This document shows, in pieces, positions 47,493 to 56,328 of a stretch of DNA of 64,000 nucleotides. How positions within the stretch are numbered: the first letter of the stretch is position 1; the number at the start of each line of letters is the position of its first letter. The stretch comes from Kiloniella litopenaei. GTDB taxonomy: Bacteria > Pseudomonadota > Alphaproteobacteria > Kiloniellales > Kiloniellaceae. Made by a program: the position numbers and the translations under genes. Location: positions 62,001 to 126,000 of the forward strand of contig NZ_LANI01000021.1 in NCBI RefSeq assembly GCF_000982415.1, read 5' to 3'. A model generated the notes under the pieces. The model ran no database searches and was not told the DNA's origin. It saw only the letters and a program-made list of their open reading frames with translations.

Positions 47493-48107
47493 ATGCCAAT
47501 TGAAAATATTATTCCTGCGTTGGTTTTTGCCGCGGTCATGTCTGGTACGCCAGGGCCCGCAAATATGATATTGATGGCAACGGGGGCAAAGCTCGGTTTT
47601 CGTGGCGCTTTTCCTTTTACCATGGGGGTGCAAAGCGGTTTCTTTCTGGTCCTTGCCGTTGCGGCCTTTGGGGTCACAAGTCTCTTAAAAGGTGTCCCGG
47701 GATTGGCGCCGGTTATAACAGTTATTAGTAGTGGGTATCTGTTATATTTGGCATGGAAAATAGCGCGTTCAGATCCTGGAAAGCTGTCAGGCGGGGAAAG
47801 TGTTAGTGCTGTTGGCTATTTGAATGGTTTGATTGTGCATCCAATGAACCCAAAGGCTTGGTTAATGGCAACAACCGTATTTGCCCAGTTTACAAGCCAA
47901 TCCAGCCCGGTATGGGAGCAATGGGGCGTTATGTGTTTGATTTTTATTGTTGGTGGGTTTCCCACAAATTGTATGTGGTCCTGGTGCGGTTCTAGAATAA
48001 TTTCTTCCATTCAAAGCCCGCAGAAACGTTTGATTATAAATGGGGTGCTGGCTGTTTTGACCGTTGCGATTGTGGCGTATATGGGAATTGGTCAGATGAT
48101 GGCCTAA
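47493..48107 (+). CDS. LysE-family amino acid exporter
   Basis: A protein of 204 residues with six membrane helices. The conserved GTPGPANMILMATGAKLGFRGAFPFTMGVQSG region and LNGLIVHPMNPKAWLMATTVFAQF match LysE/RhtB exporters. It probably exports an amino acid or derivative when levels are high. It is divergent from the MocR-type regulator, whose palindromic operator lies in between. The exact substrate cannot be predicted, because the family is broad. A ribosome binding site is weak. Confidence 0.93.
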   Translation: MPIENIIPALVFAAVMSGTPGPANMILMATGAKLGFRGAFPFTMGVQSGFFLVLAVAAFGVTSLLKGVPGLAPVITVISSGYLLYLAWKIARSDPGKLSGGESVSAVGYLNGLIVHPMNPKAWLMATTVFAQFTSQSSPVWEQWGVMCLIFIVGGFPTNCMWSWCGSRIISSIQSPQKRLIINGVLAVLTVAIVAYMGIGQMMA

Positions 48108-48126
48108 AAGAAAGTAGGTCAAGATC

Positions 48127-48158
48127 AAAAAAAGACGAGAGGGGCTTAGCCTCTCTCG
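48127..48158 (-). terminator. Strong intrinsic terminator on the minus strand
   Basis: GAGAGGGGC / GCCTCTCTC form a 9-bp stem (one G-U) with a three-base loop, followed on the minus strand by GTC and seven T. It faces away from lysE, which reads the other way, so some minus-strand transcript must begin upstream at higher coordinates. Confidence 0.8.
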
Positions 48159-48270
48159 CTCAGTAAGGTCGATAGAGCTTCACTGGTTACAAAGTTGGCG
48201 GTAACCAGTTTGCCTATATCCCCAAGGTGTTTTTTAGCTCGGGCGAAAACACAAACGCCCGAACAGACCT
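48127..48270 (-). ncRNA. Candidate small RNA or structured 3' end
   Basis: Reading the minus strand, three hairpins follow in series: TCGGGCG / CGCCCGA (48239-48245, 48256-48262; 10-base loop), ACTGGTTAC / GTAACCAGT (48182-48190, 48201-48209; 9 bp perfect) and the terminator. The order of stem-loops and a terminator is that of a bacterial sRNA. I see no clear promoter, and it may be the 3' UTR of the short frame just upstream. Confidence 0.35.
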
Positions 48271-48276
48271 CAGAGA

Positions 48277-48384
48277 TTAGTTCTCTGCCATAATCTGTTG
48301 TTTATCATCACTCTCTAGAGAAATGCGAACATCACAGGGCAGAAGTACGATGGCCATGCACAAAGCCACAACTAACAAAATCAA
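48277..48384 (-). CDS. Possible 35-residue membrane peptide
   Basis: From a TTG the frame reads MILLVVALCMAIVLLPCDV then a polar tail ending MAEN and TAA. One hydrophobic helix is followed by an acidic tail. The frame stays open upstream to about 48518 without an ATG. The start and coding status are uncertain; its main support is the minus-strand terminator that lies 120 bases downstream. Confidence 0.2.
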   Translation of the reverse strand: MILLVVALCMAIVLLPCDVRISLESDDKQQIMAEN

Positions 48385-48521
48385 GCACAGGGACTGACTT
48401 GTTCGTATGGTGCGAAAGTAGAATTGATTGATAATTCTGGCAATAAAACGTTGTGTTGTTTTGCAAATTTTGTAAAAATATTTAGGTAAATTTTCTAAAT
48501 TTTGTGAAAGCTGTAAATATT

Positions 48522-50036
48522 ATGGCGCGACAAGTCTTTGCGGGGCGAAAAATTCGCCATCTACGCAGCCAGATTGGCCTTACACAACTAGCCATGGCAA
48601 AGAAAATAGATATTTCTGCGGCGTACCTGAACCTTGTCGAACATAATCAGCGGCCTTTGTCGCGCAAGCTTCAAAAGAAATTGGAAGAAGCCTTTAATGT
48701 AAAGGAAGGTGAGCTTACGGGGGGAGAGGAAGCGCGGTTACTTTCGGCAATGAATGAGCTTTTTGCCGACCCGTTGTTTGAGCGATCAAGACCAGATACA
48801 ACCGTACTTGGTGATTTTGTCGCGATGCACCCTGAAATCAGTCGCGCACTTTTAAAGCTTTATCGTGCCTTTCGAAATGCCCGCGAAGATACGCTCAAGG
48901 CGCGTGAGTCTATTTCGGCGGATCCCTATTTTACTGAAACCAGTCATCAACTTTTGACCCAGTTAACGTCAATTCGATCCTTTGCTGAAATTCTGCAGGA
49001 TAATGATGATCTTTCCGAGCATCAAAGAGAACGCTTTACCAATGTTTTGGTTGATGAAAGTCAGAAGCTGACCTCTATGGTTGGAGAGTTATTTGATTTC
49101 ATTAATGGTGAATCTAAAAAGGGAACTTTGTTAAGTGAAACGCCCACTGATGAAGTTGTGGATATGCTTTCGGCCAATGACCATTATTTTCCGGTATTGG
49201 AAGCTGCAGCTGAAGAACTACGAGGTCGATTAGGTGAACCCAAGCCTTATGGGCTGTTCGATGCTTTGGCAAAGTATCTGGATCAACAGCTGGGTATTCA
49301 GGTCGAGATTGTTCCGGTTTCTTCTCAGGGGACTTTGCAGCGCGGTATGTGGGAATTGGAAGGTGAAGATGGCGGAACTCTTCGGCTTATGGAAACCTTG
49401 GCAACCAGCTCGCTTAATTTCAGGATGGCACGGATCATTGCCGAAGTGGCCTATGCCGATGTGCTGGAAAAGGTTCTTGCGGATGTGCCGCTTAGCAGCG
49501 ATGAAGCGCAAAGCTTATGTTTAAAGGCTCTGGGCAGCTATTTTGCCGGGGCAGTGATGATGCCATACAGCGTTTTCCGGATTGCTGCTTATGATCTTCG
49601 TCATGACATAGATCTGCTACGTCGGCGTTTTCGCGCCGGGTTTGAACAAGTTTGTCATCGCTTGACAACCTTGCAAAAACCCGAAGAGGAAGGCGTGCCT
49701 TTTCATTTTATTCGCGTTGATCTTGCAGGGCAAATATCAAAACGTTTCAGTGCATCCGGCCTGCGTATTCCACGGTATGGTGTTTTATCGCCGGATTGGG
49801 GTGTACAGGATGCATTCCTAAAGCCAGGACGGATTAATCTCCATTCTTTGCGGGACGAGGATCAAAGTGTTTATTTTTCGATTTCAAAGACCGTGACAAA
49901 ACCGGGTGTAATGGTCGGGCAGGCGGGAAATACCTATGCTGTTAGTTTGGGGTGTGAAGCATCATTTGCGCGGCATGTGGTTTATGCTGACGGTGTGGAT
50001 TTTTCCCATCCAGATAGTGTTTTGGTTGGAAATTAA
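48522..50036 (+). CDS. XRE-type regulator with embedded HisKA-like segment
   Basis: From ATG 48522 (MARQVFAGRK) the product has 504 residues. Residues 8-62 form an XRE helix-turn-helix (GLTQLAMAKKIDISAAYLNLVEHNQRPLS) as in ScfR/RamB-type acyl-CoA regulators. Residues about 139-195 align with the HisKA domain of the adjacent kinase at about 25 of 53 positions: SHQLLTQLTSIRSFAEIL against SHELRTPLTSIRSFSEIL. His142 is kept; the Glu after it is Gln. The C-terminal 300 residues resemble the DUF2083-type tail of ScfR-like regulators. It starts a locus with a response regulator, a small membrane protein and an SSS-type kinase. Confidence 0.8.
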   Translation: MARQVFAGRKIRHLRSQIGLTQLAMAKKIDISAAYLNLVEHNQRPLSRKLQKKLEEAFNVKEGELTGGEEARLLSAMNELFADPLFERSRPDTTVLGDFVAMHPEISRALLKLYRAFRNAREDTLKARESISADPYFTETSHQLLTQLTSIRSFAEILQDNDDLSEHQRERFTNVLVDESQKLTSMVGELFDFINGESKKGTLLSETPTDEVVDMLSANDHYFPVLEAAAEELRGRLGEPKPYGLFDALAKYLDQQLGIQVEIVPVSSQGTLQRGMWELEGEDGGTLRLMETLATSSLNFRMARIIAEVAYADVLEKVLADVPLSSDEAQSLCLKALGSYFAGAVMMPYSVFRIAAYDLRHDIDLLRRRFRAGFEQVCHRLTTLQKPEEEGVPFHFIRVDLAGQISKRFSASGLRIPRYGVLSPDWGVQDAFLKPGRINLHSLRDEDQSVYFSISKTVTKPGVMVGQAGNTYAVSLGCEASFARHVVYADGVDFSHPDSVLVGN

Positions 50037-50152
50037 GGTCATCAACATTTTCAGAATGAAATCACAGCTTGGCAAAACACCTGACCAGATTGTAATGTAG
50101 GGCCTACAGGGAATGGAAAAAGAGATAACCGGATAGTGGAGAAAGGCAGAAA

Positions 50153-50536
50153 ATGCCTCAGACGGTTCTTGTGGTCGAAGACGAGCCTCATATTGTCGAC
50201 TCATTAAGCTTTTTGATGAAAAAAGCTGGCTTCGAAGTCTTTATTGCGCGTGATGGCGATGCAGCATTGCGGATGGTAAAAAGCCGCCCGCCTGATCTTA
50301 TGCTACTGGATATCATGTTGCCAAGAAAAGACGGTTTTGAAGTGTTGAAATCTGTGCGTTCAAATGATGCATGGAAAGATATACGCGTTATTTTGCTTAC
50401 GGCAAAAGGGCGTGATGTTGATCGATTAAAGGGGATGGAACTCGGAGCAGACGATTTTGTGACGAAGCCTTTTTCCACAAAAGATGTTGTTCGACTGGTT
50501 AAGCAACATCTTGGAGTTGAAGAGAAACTGGCATAG
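50153..50536 (+). CDS. Single-domain response regulator (CheY-like)
   Basis: A protein of 127 residues made of one receiver domain. VLVVEDEPHIVDSL gives the acidic pair, LMLLDIMLPRKDGFEV the phospho-accepting Asp near residue 54, LLTAKG the Thr switch and DDFVTKPFSTKDV the Lys. No output domain is attached, so it must act by protein contact. It lies between the XRE regulator and the SSS-type kinase and is the obvious partner of that kinase; it could relay to the XRE protein. The start follows a GGAGAAAGGCAGAAA stretch. Confidence 0.95.
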   Translation: MPQTVLVVEDEPHIVDSLSFLMKKAGFEVFIARDGDAALRMVKSRPPDLMLLDIMLPRKDGFEVLKSVRSNDAWKDIRVILLTAKGRDVDRLKGMELGADDFVTKPFSTKDVVRLVKQHLGVEEKLA

Positions 50537-50597
50537 CACTCGACTTATCACGTCACTGATAAGATCTACTAGTTTGCATCCCTTAGAAGGAGTACGA

Positions 50598-50942
50598 GTG
50601 AGCCGTCCTGGTGATAAAGGCGATCGCAGTATAGCGCTTTTTCTATTGGCGCTACTGCTTTTTAGCCCTCTTTTTTTATCTATTTTTAGTGGCGAGAAGC
50701 TAATCTGGGGTCTTCCGCCCTTGTTTCTGTACCTCTTTGCCGCATGGGGCGGGATTATCTTGGCTGTCGCTTGGTCCGCATCAAAGGATGCTGATGATGC
50801 GACACGTTCTCTTGAAAGAAATGAATCGTCTGTAATTGATACTTTAGTGTCCGATCACCACAGTGATTTAAATCCAAGCCTTTCCGATCAAGAAGGGAAA
50901 GAACAGACAGCTACAGTAAAAGGTAATGATCATGCTGGTTGA
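50598..50942 (+). CDS. Small two-helix membrane protein beside SSS kinase
   Basis: I start at GTG 50598, because AAGGAG lies eight bases upstream; the longer frame overlaps the response regulator gene. The 114-residue product has two hydrophobic helices (IALFLLALLLFSPLFLSIFSG and WGLPPLFLYLFAAWGGIILAVAW, abbreviated) then a polar acidic tail (from about residue 65). The stop overlaps the kinase start region, so translation is coupled. Small accessory subunits with sodium/solute symporters exist, such as YjcH with ActP, and this may be the analogous partner of the SSS domain. No family assigned. Confidence 0.65.
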   Translation: MSRPGDKGDRSIALFLLALLLFSPLFLSIFSGEKLIWGLPPLFLYLFAAWGGIILAVAWSASKDADDATRSLERNESSVIDTLVSDHHSDLNPSLSDQEGKEQTATVKGNDHAG

Positions 50943-53688
50943 TTGGATCATTATACTTTCTTCGTTCGGTTATTTGCTTGTTTTATTTGCGATTGCCTAT
51001 GTTGCCGACAAACGTGCTGAGCGTGGTGCTGGGATTACATCCCATCCCTATATCTATGCACTTTCGCTGGGGGTTTATTGTACGTCCTGGACCTTTTATG
51101 GTTCCGTGGGGCGCGCGTCATCCAGCGGGTTGGACTTTTTGCCTATTTATTTGGGACCAACGCTTGTTTTTATTCTCTGGTGGTTGGTTGTTAAAAAGAT
51201 AATCAGGATCACCAAAGCCCACCGCATCACGTCGATTGCTGACTTTATATCTTCTCGCTATGGTAAAAGTACGCCTTTAAGTGCTTTGGTTACCGTGATC
51301 GCTGTTGTGGGCATTGTGCCCTATATATCTCTGCAGCTTAAAGCCGTTGCAACAAGCTTTAATGTTTTAAGTCAGTACCCCGAGGTTGTTGCACCGCTTA
51401 ATTCCCCCCCGATTGCAACGGTTGCTGATACAGCCTTTTGGGTGGCGTTGGTTTTGGCTATATTTGCGATCCTGTTCGGCACACGACACATTGACAACAG
51501 TGAACACCACGATGGTGTGGTGGTTGCTATTGCTTTTGAATCTGTGGTGAAGCTTTTTGCTTTTCTTGCTGTTGGTATCTTTGTCACTTTTGGGCTTTAT
51601 GACGGATTTGGTGACCTGTTCCAGCAAGCATCAAAGGTGCCCGAACTTGTGCAACTGATGACTTTTGAAAAAGAGGGGGCCTATATCACATGGGTAACCT
51701 TGACCACCTTGTCTATGGTTGCTGCGGTGTGTTTGCCCCGGCAGTTTCAAGTCATTGCTGTGGAAAATGTTAATGAGCCAGAGCTTCGTAAAGGCGTTTG
51801 GCTTTTCCCTCTCTATTTACTGGTGATCAATATATTTGTTTTGCCTATAGCGCTTGGAGGGATGCTGCAATTTCCCCGGGGCGACGTTAATGCAGATACT
51901 TTTATTTTGACGCTTCCGATGGCCCATGGGCAAGAAATGCTGGCGTTACTGGTTTTTCTGGGGGGATTATCTGCCGCCACCTCTATGGTTATTGTTGCCA
52001 CCATCGCCTTGAGTACGATGGTTTGTAACGATCTGGTGATGCCTGTGCTTTTGCGATGGAATTGGTTGGGATTAAGAAAAAGAAGCGATTTTACCGGTGT
52101 CTTACTTTTTGTAAGGCGTAGCAGTATTATCCTGATCCTCTTGTTCGGGTATGCCTATTTTCGCTTTTTGGGTGAGAGCGATGCCTTGGTGACAATCGGC
52201 CTGATCTCGTTCGCGGCAGTATTTCAATTTGCCCCGGCAATGATTGGGGGGATGTTTTGGAAAGGTGGCAACCGAAAAGGGGCTTTGGTGGGGCTTTCCT
52301 GTGGGTTTGTTATTTGGGCCTATACGCTTCTTTTGCCCTCGTTTGCAAAATCGGGATTACTGCCGATCACCTTTATTGCCGCCGGGCCATGGGGCATAGA
52401 ATTACTCAGACCCTATGAGCTATTCGGATTGCAGGGGCTGGATCATCTAACCCATGCGTTATTCTGGACAACGGTTTTTAATGCCGGGTCCTATGTGTTT
52501 GTTTCTCTCTATACACGGCATTCAGCCATTGAGAGGGTGCAAGGAGCCTTGTTTGTCGATGTTTATCGTTACGCAGATCAAGGTCCACGTTCACAGCTAT
52601 GGCAAGGTTCTGCATCTGTTGAAGATTTGTTTAATCTGCTTGTTCGGTTTTTAGGGCGTGCCAGAGCTGACAGGGCTTTTAGTGGATATTTCAGGGATAG
52701 AGGGTTAGAGCGCCGGCGGGTTATTGCTGCAGATGCGGACCTTGTTCATCTGACAGAACGTTTACTCTCTGGTGCTATTGGTGCTGCTTCGGCGCGTGTG
52801 ATGATTTCTTCTGTGGTTAAGGGGGAGGTTGTCCGGCTCGAAGAAGTTATGACGATTTTGGATGAAACGTCGCAGGTAATTGAATACAGCCAAAATCTGG
52901 AACAGAAATCCAAGGAACTAGAAAGTACCACGGCACAATTACGGGCTGCGAATGAACGGCTTCAGGAACTTGATCGTCTAAAGGATGAATTTTTATCCAC
53001 CGTCAGTCATGAATTAAGAACACCGCTTACGTCTATTCGTTCATTTAGTGAAATTCTAAGTGATCATCCCGATCTGGAGGACGAAGAAAAAAGCAGATTC
53101 TTAGGGATTATTGTAAAGGAGAGTGTTCGTTTAACCCGCCTTATTAATCAGGTGCTTGATCTGGCCAAAATTGAAGCGGGGCAAATGGAGTGGGTCTTGG
53201 AGGATCTGGACATTCCCCAGGTTGTTGAGAATGCGATGGACACCATGTCTGCAATCCTGAGTGAAAAAGACATTGTTCTTGATGTTGATTTTGAACCGGG
53301 TTTACCAGAAATCAGGGGGGATAAAGATCGACTGATGCAGGTTTTCGTAAACTTGCTTTCCAATGCGGTTAAGTTTTGTGACGAAGATCAGGGACGGGTC
53401 AAGGTATCTGTTTTTCGACAGGGGCAAGAGATTGCTATTACTGTTGCGGATAATGGGGGCGGTGTCCCCTGGCAGGCGCGTGAGCGCATTTTTGATAAAT
53501 TTCACCAATCCCGCGAAGGTCTTGCCGATAAACCACATGGAACTGGTTTGGGATTGAGCATCTCACGACAGATTGTTCAATATTTCGATGGTCGTTTGGA
53601 GTTGGTTGAGACAAGTAGTAAGGGATCAGTTTTTGGTGTCTTTTTGCCTGTATCTTCAGCTCAGATTGTCGCAAAGGCTGGTGAATAG
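50932..53688 (+). CDS. Sodium/solute symporter-domain sensor histidine kinase (CrbS-like)
   Basis: From ATG 50932 (MLVDWIIILSS) the product has 918 residues. The first 500 or so form a 13-helix SSS (SLC5) symporter domain, with YGSVGRASSSGLDFLPIYLGP and RQFQVIAVENVNE as family marks. A linker coiled coil (NLEQKSKELESTTAQLRAANERLQELDRLKDEF, abbreviated) leads to HisKA with SHELRTPL (His693). The HATPase domain has an N-box (NLLSNAVKF), DNGGGVP and HGTGLGLSISRQI. No receiver is attached. CrbS-type proteins sense acetate or similar carboxylates; ligand here is inferred. The partner regulator is probably the CheY-like protein upstream. Confidence 0.93.
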   Translation: MLVDWIIILSSFGYLLVLFAIAYVADKRAERGAGITSHPYIYALSLGVYCTSWTFYGSVGRASSSGLDFLPIYLGPTLVFILWWLVVKKIIRITKAHRITSIADFISSRYGKSTPLSALVTVIAVVGIVPYISLQLKAVATSFNVLSQYPEVVAPLNSPPIATVADTAFWVALVLAIFAILFGTRHIDNSEHHDGVVVAIAFESVVKLFAFLAVGIFVTFGLYDGFGDLFQQASKVPELVQLMTFEKEGAYITWVTLTTLSMVAAVCLPRQFQVIAVENVNEPELRKGVWLFPLYLLVINIFVLPIALGGMLQFPRGDVNADTFILTLPMAHGQEMLALLVFLGGLSAATSMVIVATIALSTMVCNDLVMPVLLRWNWLGLRKRSDFTGVLLFVRRSSIILILLFGYAYFRFLGESDALVTIGLISFAAVFQFAPAMIGGMFWKGGNRKGALVGLSCGFVIWAYTLLLPSFAKSGLLPITFIAAGPWGIELLRPYELFGLQGLDHLTHALFWTTVFNAGSYVFVSLYTRHSAIERVQGALFVDVYRYADQGPRSQLWQGSASVEDLFNLLVRFLGRARADRAFSGYFRDRGLERRRVIAADADLVHLTERLLSGAIGAASARVMISSVVKGEVVRLEEVMTILDETSQVIEYSQNLEQKSKELESTTAQLRAANERLQELDRLKDEFLSTVSHELRTPLTSIRSFSEILSDHPDLEDEEKSRFLGIIVKESVRLTRLINQVLDLAKIEAGQMEWVLEDLDIPQVVENAMDTMSAILSEKDIVLDVDFEPGLPEIRGDKDRLMQVFVNLLSNAVKFCDEDQGRVKVSVFRQGQEIAITVADNGGGVPWQARERIFDKFHQSREGLADKPHGTGLGLSISRQIVQYFDGRLELVETSSKGSVFGVFLPVSSAQIVAKAGE

Positions 53689-53810
53689 AATGATCGCTGG
53701 CTTGGGACCAATCTTTGGCTGGGGTGATTGCGTCTGACTGTTCAATAGGGTAAAACCGCATCAACGCAGGATCTCTGCAAAATTCTATATACCATTAATT
53801 GGAGCGCCGA

Positions 53811-55487
53811 ATGGCATCATATCAGTACATCTATCAAATGGATGGGGTTTCTAAAACCTTTCCCGGTGGAAAACAGGTTCTAAAAAACATTCATTTGAAC
53901 TTTCTTCCTGGCGCAAAAATTGGCGTTTTGGGACTGAATGGTTCAGGTAAGTCGACCTTGATGAAAGTCATGGCTGGTCTCGATAATGAAATAAATGGTG
54001 AAGCCCGTGCTGCCGATGGTGTAAAGGTTGGTTACTTACCTCAGGAACCCCAACTTAACCCGGACAAGGACGTGGCAGGGAATGTTTTTGAGGGCGTTGC
54101 CGAGACAAAAGCGTTGCTGGAAAATTTTGAGGCATTGAGCGCAAAGTTTGCTGAAGTTGATCCGGATGAAATGGATGATTTGATCGCACAACAGGGCGAG
54201 CTTCAGGAAAAGATTGATGCCATGGATGCGTGGGATCTTGATCGTCAGGTTGAAATTGCCATGGATGCGTTGCGCTGCCCGCCGGGTGATGCTGATGTAA
54301 CAAAGCTTTCTGGTGGTGAGCGCCGTCGTGTTGCCTTATGTAAGTTGCTTTTATCCTCGCCTGATATGCTTCTTCTTGATGAGCCAACCAACCATCTTGA
54401 TGCTGAATCAGTTTCTTGGCTAGAACGCTTCCTGGAAGACTATAAAGGGACTGTTGTGTGCGTGACGCACGATAGATACTTCCTGGATAATGTTGCGGGC
54501 TGGATTTTGGAGCTCGATCGCGGTGAAGGTATTCCTTACGAAGGAAACTATTCAAGCTGGTTGGAACAAAAACAGAAACGTCTTTCTATTGAAGAGAAGC
54601 AGGAAAGCGCGAAACAAAAATTCCTCAAAGATGAATTGCAATGGGTGCGTCAGGGGGCAAAAGCACGCCAGACAAAATCCAAAGCACGTCTGCAGGCTTA
54701 TGAGACACTTGTTCAGGAAGAAAGCTCTCGCGCGCCTGACCCTGGTCGGATTGTTATCCCGCCAGCACCGCGTTTGGGTGATCTGGTTATCGAGGCAAAT
54801 AACCTTTCAAAGGCTTTTGGTGACAAGCTGCTGATCGAAAATTTGAATTTCAAGATTCCAAAAGGAGCGATCGTCGGCATCATTGGGCCTAACGGTGCTG
54901 GTAAAACAACATTGTTTAGAATGATCACTGGACAGGAAGAGCCAAACGAAGGGTCTTTGAATGTTGGTGAAACAGTTGAAATTGGATATGTTGATCAAAG
55001 CCGTGATGCTCTATCTCCTGAAAAGAATGTTTGGGAAGAAATCTCGGACGGTCTTGATGTGATTGAAATCGGTAAACACACCTATCAGTCGCGTTCTTAT
55101 GTCGGGGCATTTAACTTCAAAGGGGGCGATCAGCAAAAGAAAGTAGGTCAACTTTCTGGTGGTGAGCGTAACCGTGTGCATCTTGCAAAGATGCTCAGAA
55201 AGAGTGCAAACGTCATTCTTCTGGATGAGCCGACGAACGATCTTGATGTTGATACGTTGCGCTCTCTTGAAGAATCCATTCTTGAATATAGCGGCTGTGT
55301 TCTGGTGACATCACACGACCGCTGGTTCCTGGATCGTATTGCCACGCATATCCTTGCTTTCGAAGGGGACAGCCAGGTTGTCTGGTTCGAGGGGAATTAC
55401 GAGGACTATGAAGCTGACCGCAAACGTCGTTTGGGCGCAGAAGCTGATCAACCACACAGGATCAAGTACAAGCCTTTGAAACGATAG
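53811..55487 (+). CDS. ettA: Energy-dependent translational throttle protein, ABC-F family
   Basis: I start at ATG 53811 ([21 protein letters not shown]), where GGAGCGCCGA precedes it. The 558-residue product has two ABC domains: Walker [10 protein letters not shown] and GPNGAGKTT, signature LSGGERRRV and LSGGERNRV, and Walker [12 protein letters not shown] and [11 protein letters not shown]. The interdomain linker ([33 protein letters not shown], abbreviated) is the P-site tRNA-interaction motif. EttA gates 70S initiation in response to ATP/ADP. A terminator follows the stop. It lies on its own after the kinase gene. Confidence 0.97.
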   Translation: MASYQYIYQMDGVSKTFPGGKQVLKNIHLNFLPGAKIGVLGLNGSGKSTLMKVMAGLDNEINGEARAADGVKVGYLPQEPQLNPDKDVAGNVFEGVAETKALLENFEALSAKFAEVDPDEMDDLIAQQGELQEKIDAMDAWDLDRQVEIAMDALRCPPGDADVTKLSGGERRRVALCKLLLSSPDMLLLDEPTNHLDAESVSWLERFLEDYKGTVVCVTHDRYFLDNVAGWILELDRGEGIPYEGNYSSWLEQKQKRLSIEEKQESAKQKFLKDELQWVRQGAKARQTKSKARLQAYETLVQEESSRAPDPGRIVIPPAPRLGDLVIEANNLSKAFGDKLLIENLNFKIPKGAIVGIIGPNGAGKTTLFRMITGQEEPNEGSLNVGETVEIGYVDQSRDALSPEKNVWEEISDGLDVIEIGKHTYQSRSYVGAFNFKGGDQQKKVGQLSGGERNRVHLAKMLRKSANVILLDEPTNDLDVDTLRSLEESILEYSGCVLVTSHDRWFLDRIATHILAFEGDSQVVWFEGNYEDYEADRKRRLGAEADQPHRIKYKPLKR

Positions 55488-55518
55488 AGACCTGCTTTAT
55501 CAATTCTCAAAGATGATG

Positions 55519-55560
55519 AAAGGTGCTGGAAGCAGATTTGTTTCTGGCACCTTTTTTTAT
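55519..55560 (+). terminator. Intrinsic terminator after ettA
   Basis: AAAGGTGC / GCACCTTT form an 8-bp stem with a 20-base loop, followed by seven T. Confidence 0.75.
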
Positions 55561-55621
55561 GAACAAAGAAAAAGAACTTTAGGCAATCAGCGGCGTTTGA
55601 GAGCAGCGCTTCTTTTTCCTG

Positions 55622-55657
55622 AAAAAAAAGCCCCGGATCGTTAAACCCGGGGCTTTG
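55622..55657 (-). terminator. Intrinsic terminator after mlaC
   Basis: AGCCCCGG / CCGGGGCT form an 8-bp perfect stem. On the minus strand it is followed by eight T. On the plus strand the T-run is interrupted, so it mainly ends the mla transcript. Confidence 0.88.
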
Positions 55658-55677
55658 TCTTTTTTGTGTGATTTGTT

Positions 55678-56325
55678 CTAGCTGCTTTCTTTTGGAGCAA
55701 AATCACCCGATTGTACTTTTTTCCGCAACTTACTGTTCAGTGCCGAAAGATCACCCCCAAGGCTTTTAAGGGCAGAGGTGTAATCAGATCGGTAAGTAGA
55801 TCGTAGGCTAATGCCTTCGGCTGCGATGTCGGTGACGATATGGGAAGAAGCTTCGTCTTTCTTTTCAACACGCCACAGTATCTGGGCGGGTTCACCGTTT
55901 TCAGTTTTAACTGTACTGAAGACAATAAAAAAAGATTTTTTTGGAACAACCTTTGTTACTTCAAAATCAGAACCAGCGTACTGATTGAAGGTTGGCAAGA
56001 AGCGCTGAACCATGATGTCTTCAAATATCGCTATGAATTCGTCGCGATGCTCAGTCTCGGCTTTGCGCCAGTATTTTCCAATTACAAAGCGCGCGATACC
56101 CTCGACATCAAAGTTTTCGTTCAGGAGAGTACGGAATTGCTTTTCGCGCTCTTCTTCAGATACATCTTCGTTTGATAGCTGGGTAATCGCTTTTTCCTGC
56201 AGGGCTTTTAGAAATAGACCTGCGTCATCGTCTGCGTTGGCAGTGCCATTAAAAGCGGCCAAACAGAAAGCAGCCCCCGCTAGGAGGGCTGCAATGTTTT
56301 TTATAAAGCAAGAAATGTGCTTCAT
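55678..56325 (-). CDS. mlaC: Periplasmic phospholipid-binding protein MlaC
   Basis: A protein of 215 residues with a signal peptide (LLAGAAFCLAAFNGTANA). The Tol-Tol-like MlaC fold is clear from LLNENFDVEGIARFVIGKYWRKA, FEDIMVQRFLPTFNQYAGSDFEV and the strand WRVEKKDEASSHIVTDIAAEGISLRSTYRSDYTSALK, abbreviated. It carries phospholipids between the outer-membrane MlaA complex and the inner-membrane MlaFEDB transporter to keep outer-leaflet asymmetry. The gene follows mlaA by three bases. The mlaFED genes are not in the window. Confidence 0.93.
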   Translation of the reverse strand: MKHISCFIKNIAALLAGAAFCLAAFNGTANADDDAGLFLKALQEKAITQLSNEDVSEEEREKQFRTLLNENFDVEGIARFVIGKYWRKAETEHRDEFIAIFEDIMVQRFLPTFNQYAGSDFEVTKVVPKKSFFIVFSTVKTENGEPAQILWRVEKKDEASSHIVTDIAAEGISLRSTYRSDYTSALKSLGGDLSALNSKLRKKVQSGDFAPKESS

Positions 56326-56328
56326 CGT

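Larger units (their letters stand above)
48108..48521. other. Intergenic region with structured minus-strand candidate RNA
   Basis: This 414-bp gap before the XRE-type gene is not empty. It carries three consecutive stem-loops, the last being a minus-strand intrinsic terminator at 48127-48158, and a short hydrophobic frame at 48277-48384 on the minus strand. Plus-strand coding is absent. Confidence 0.6.
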
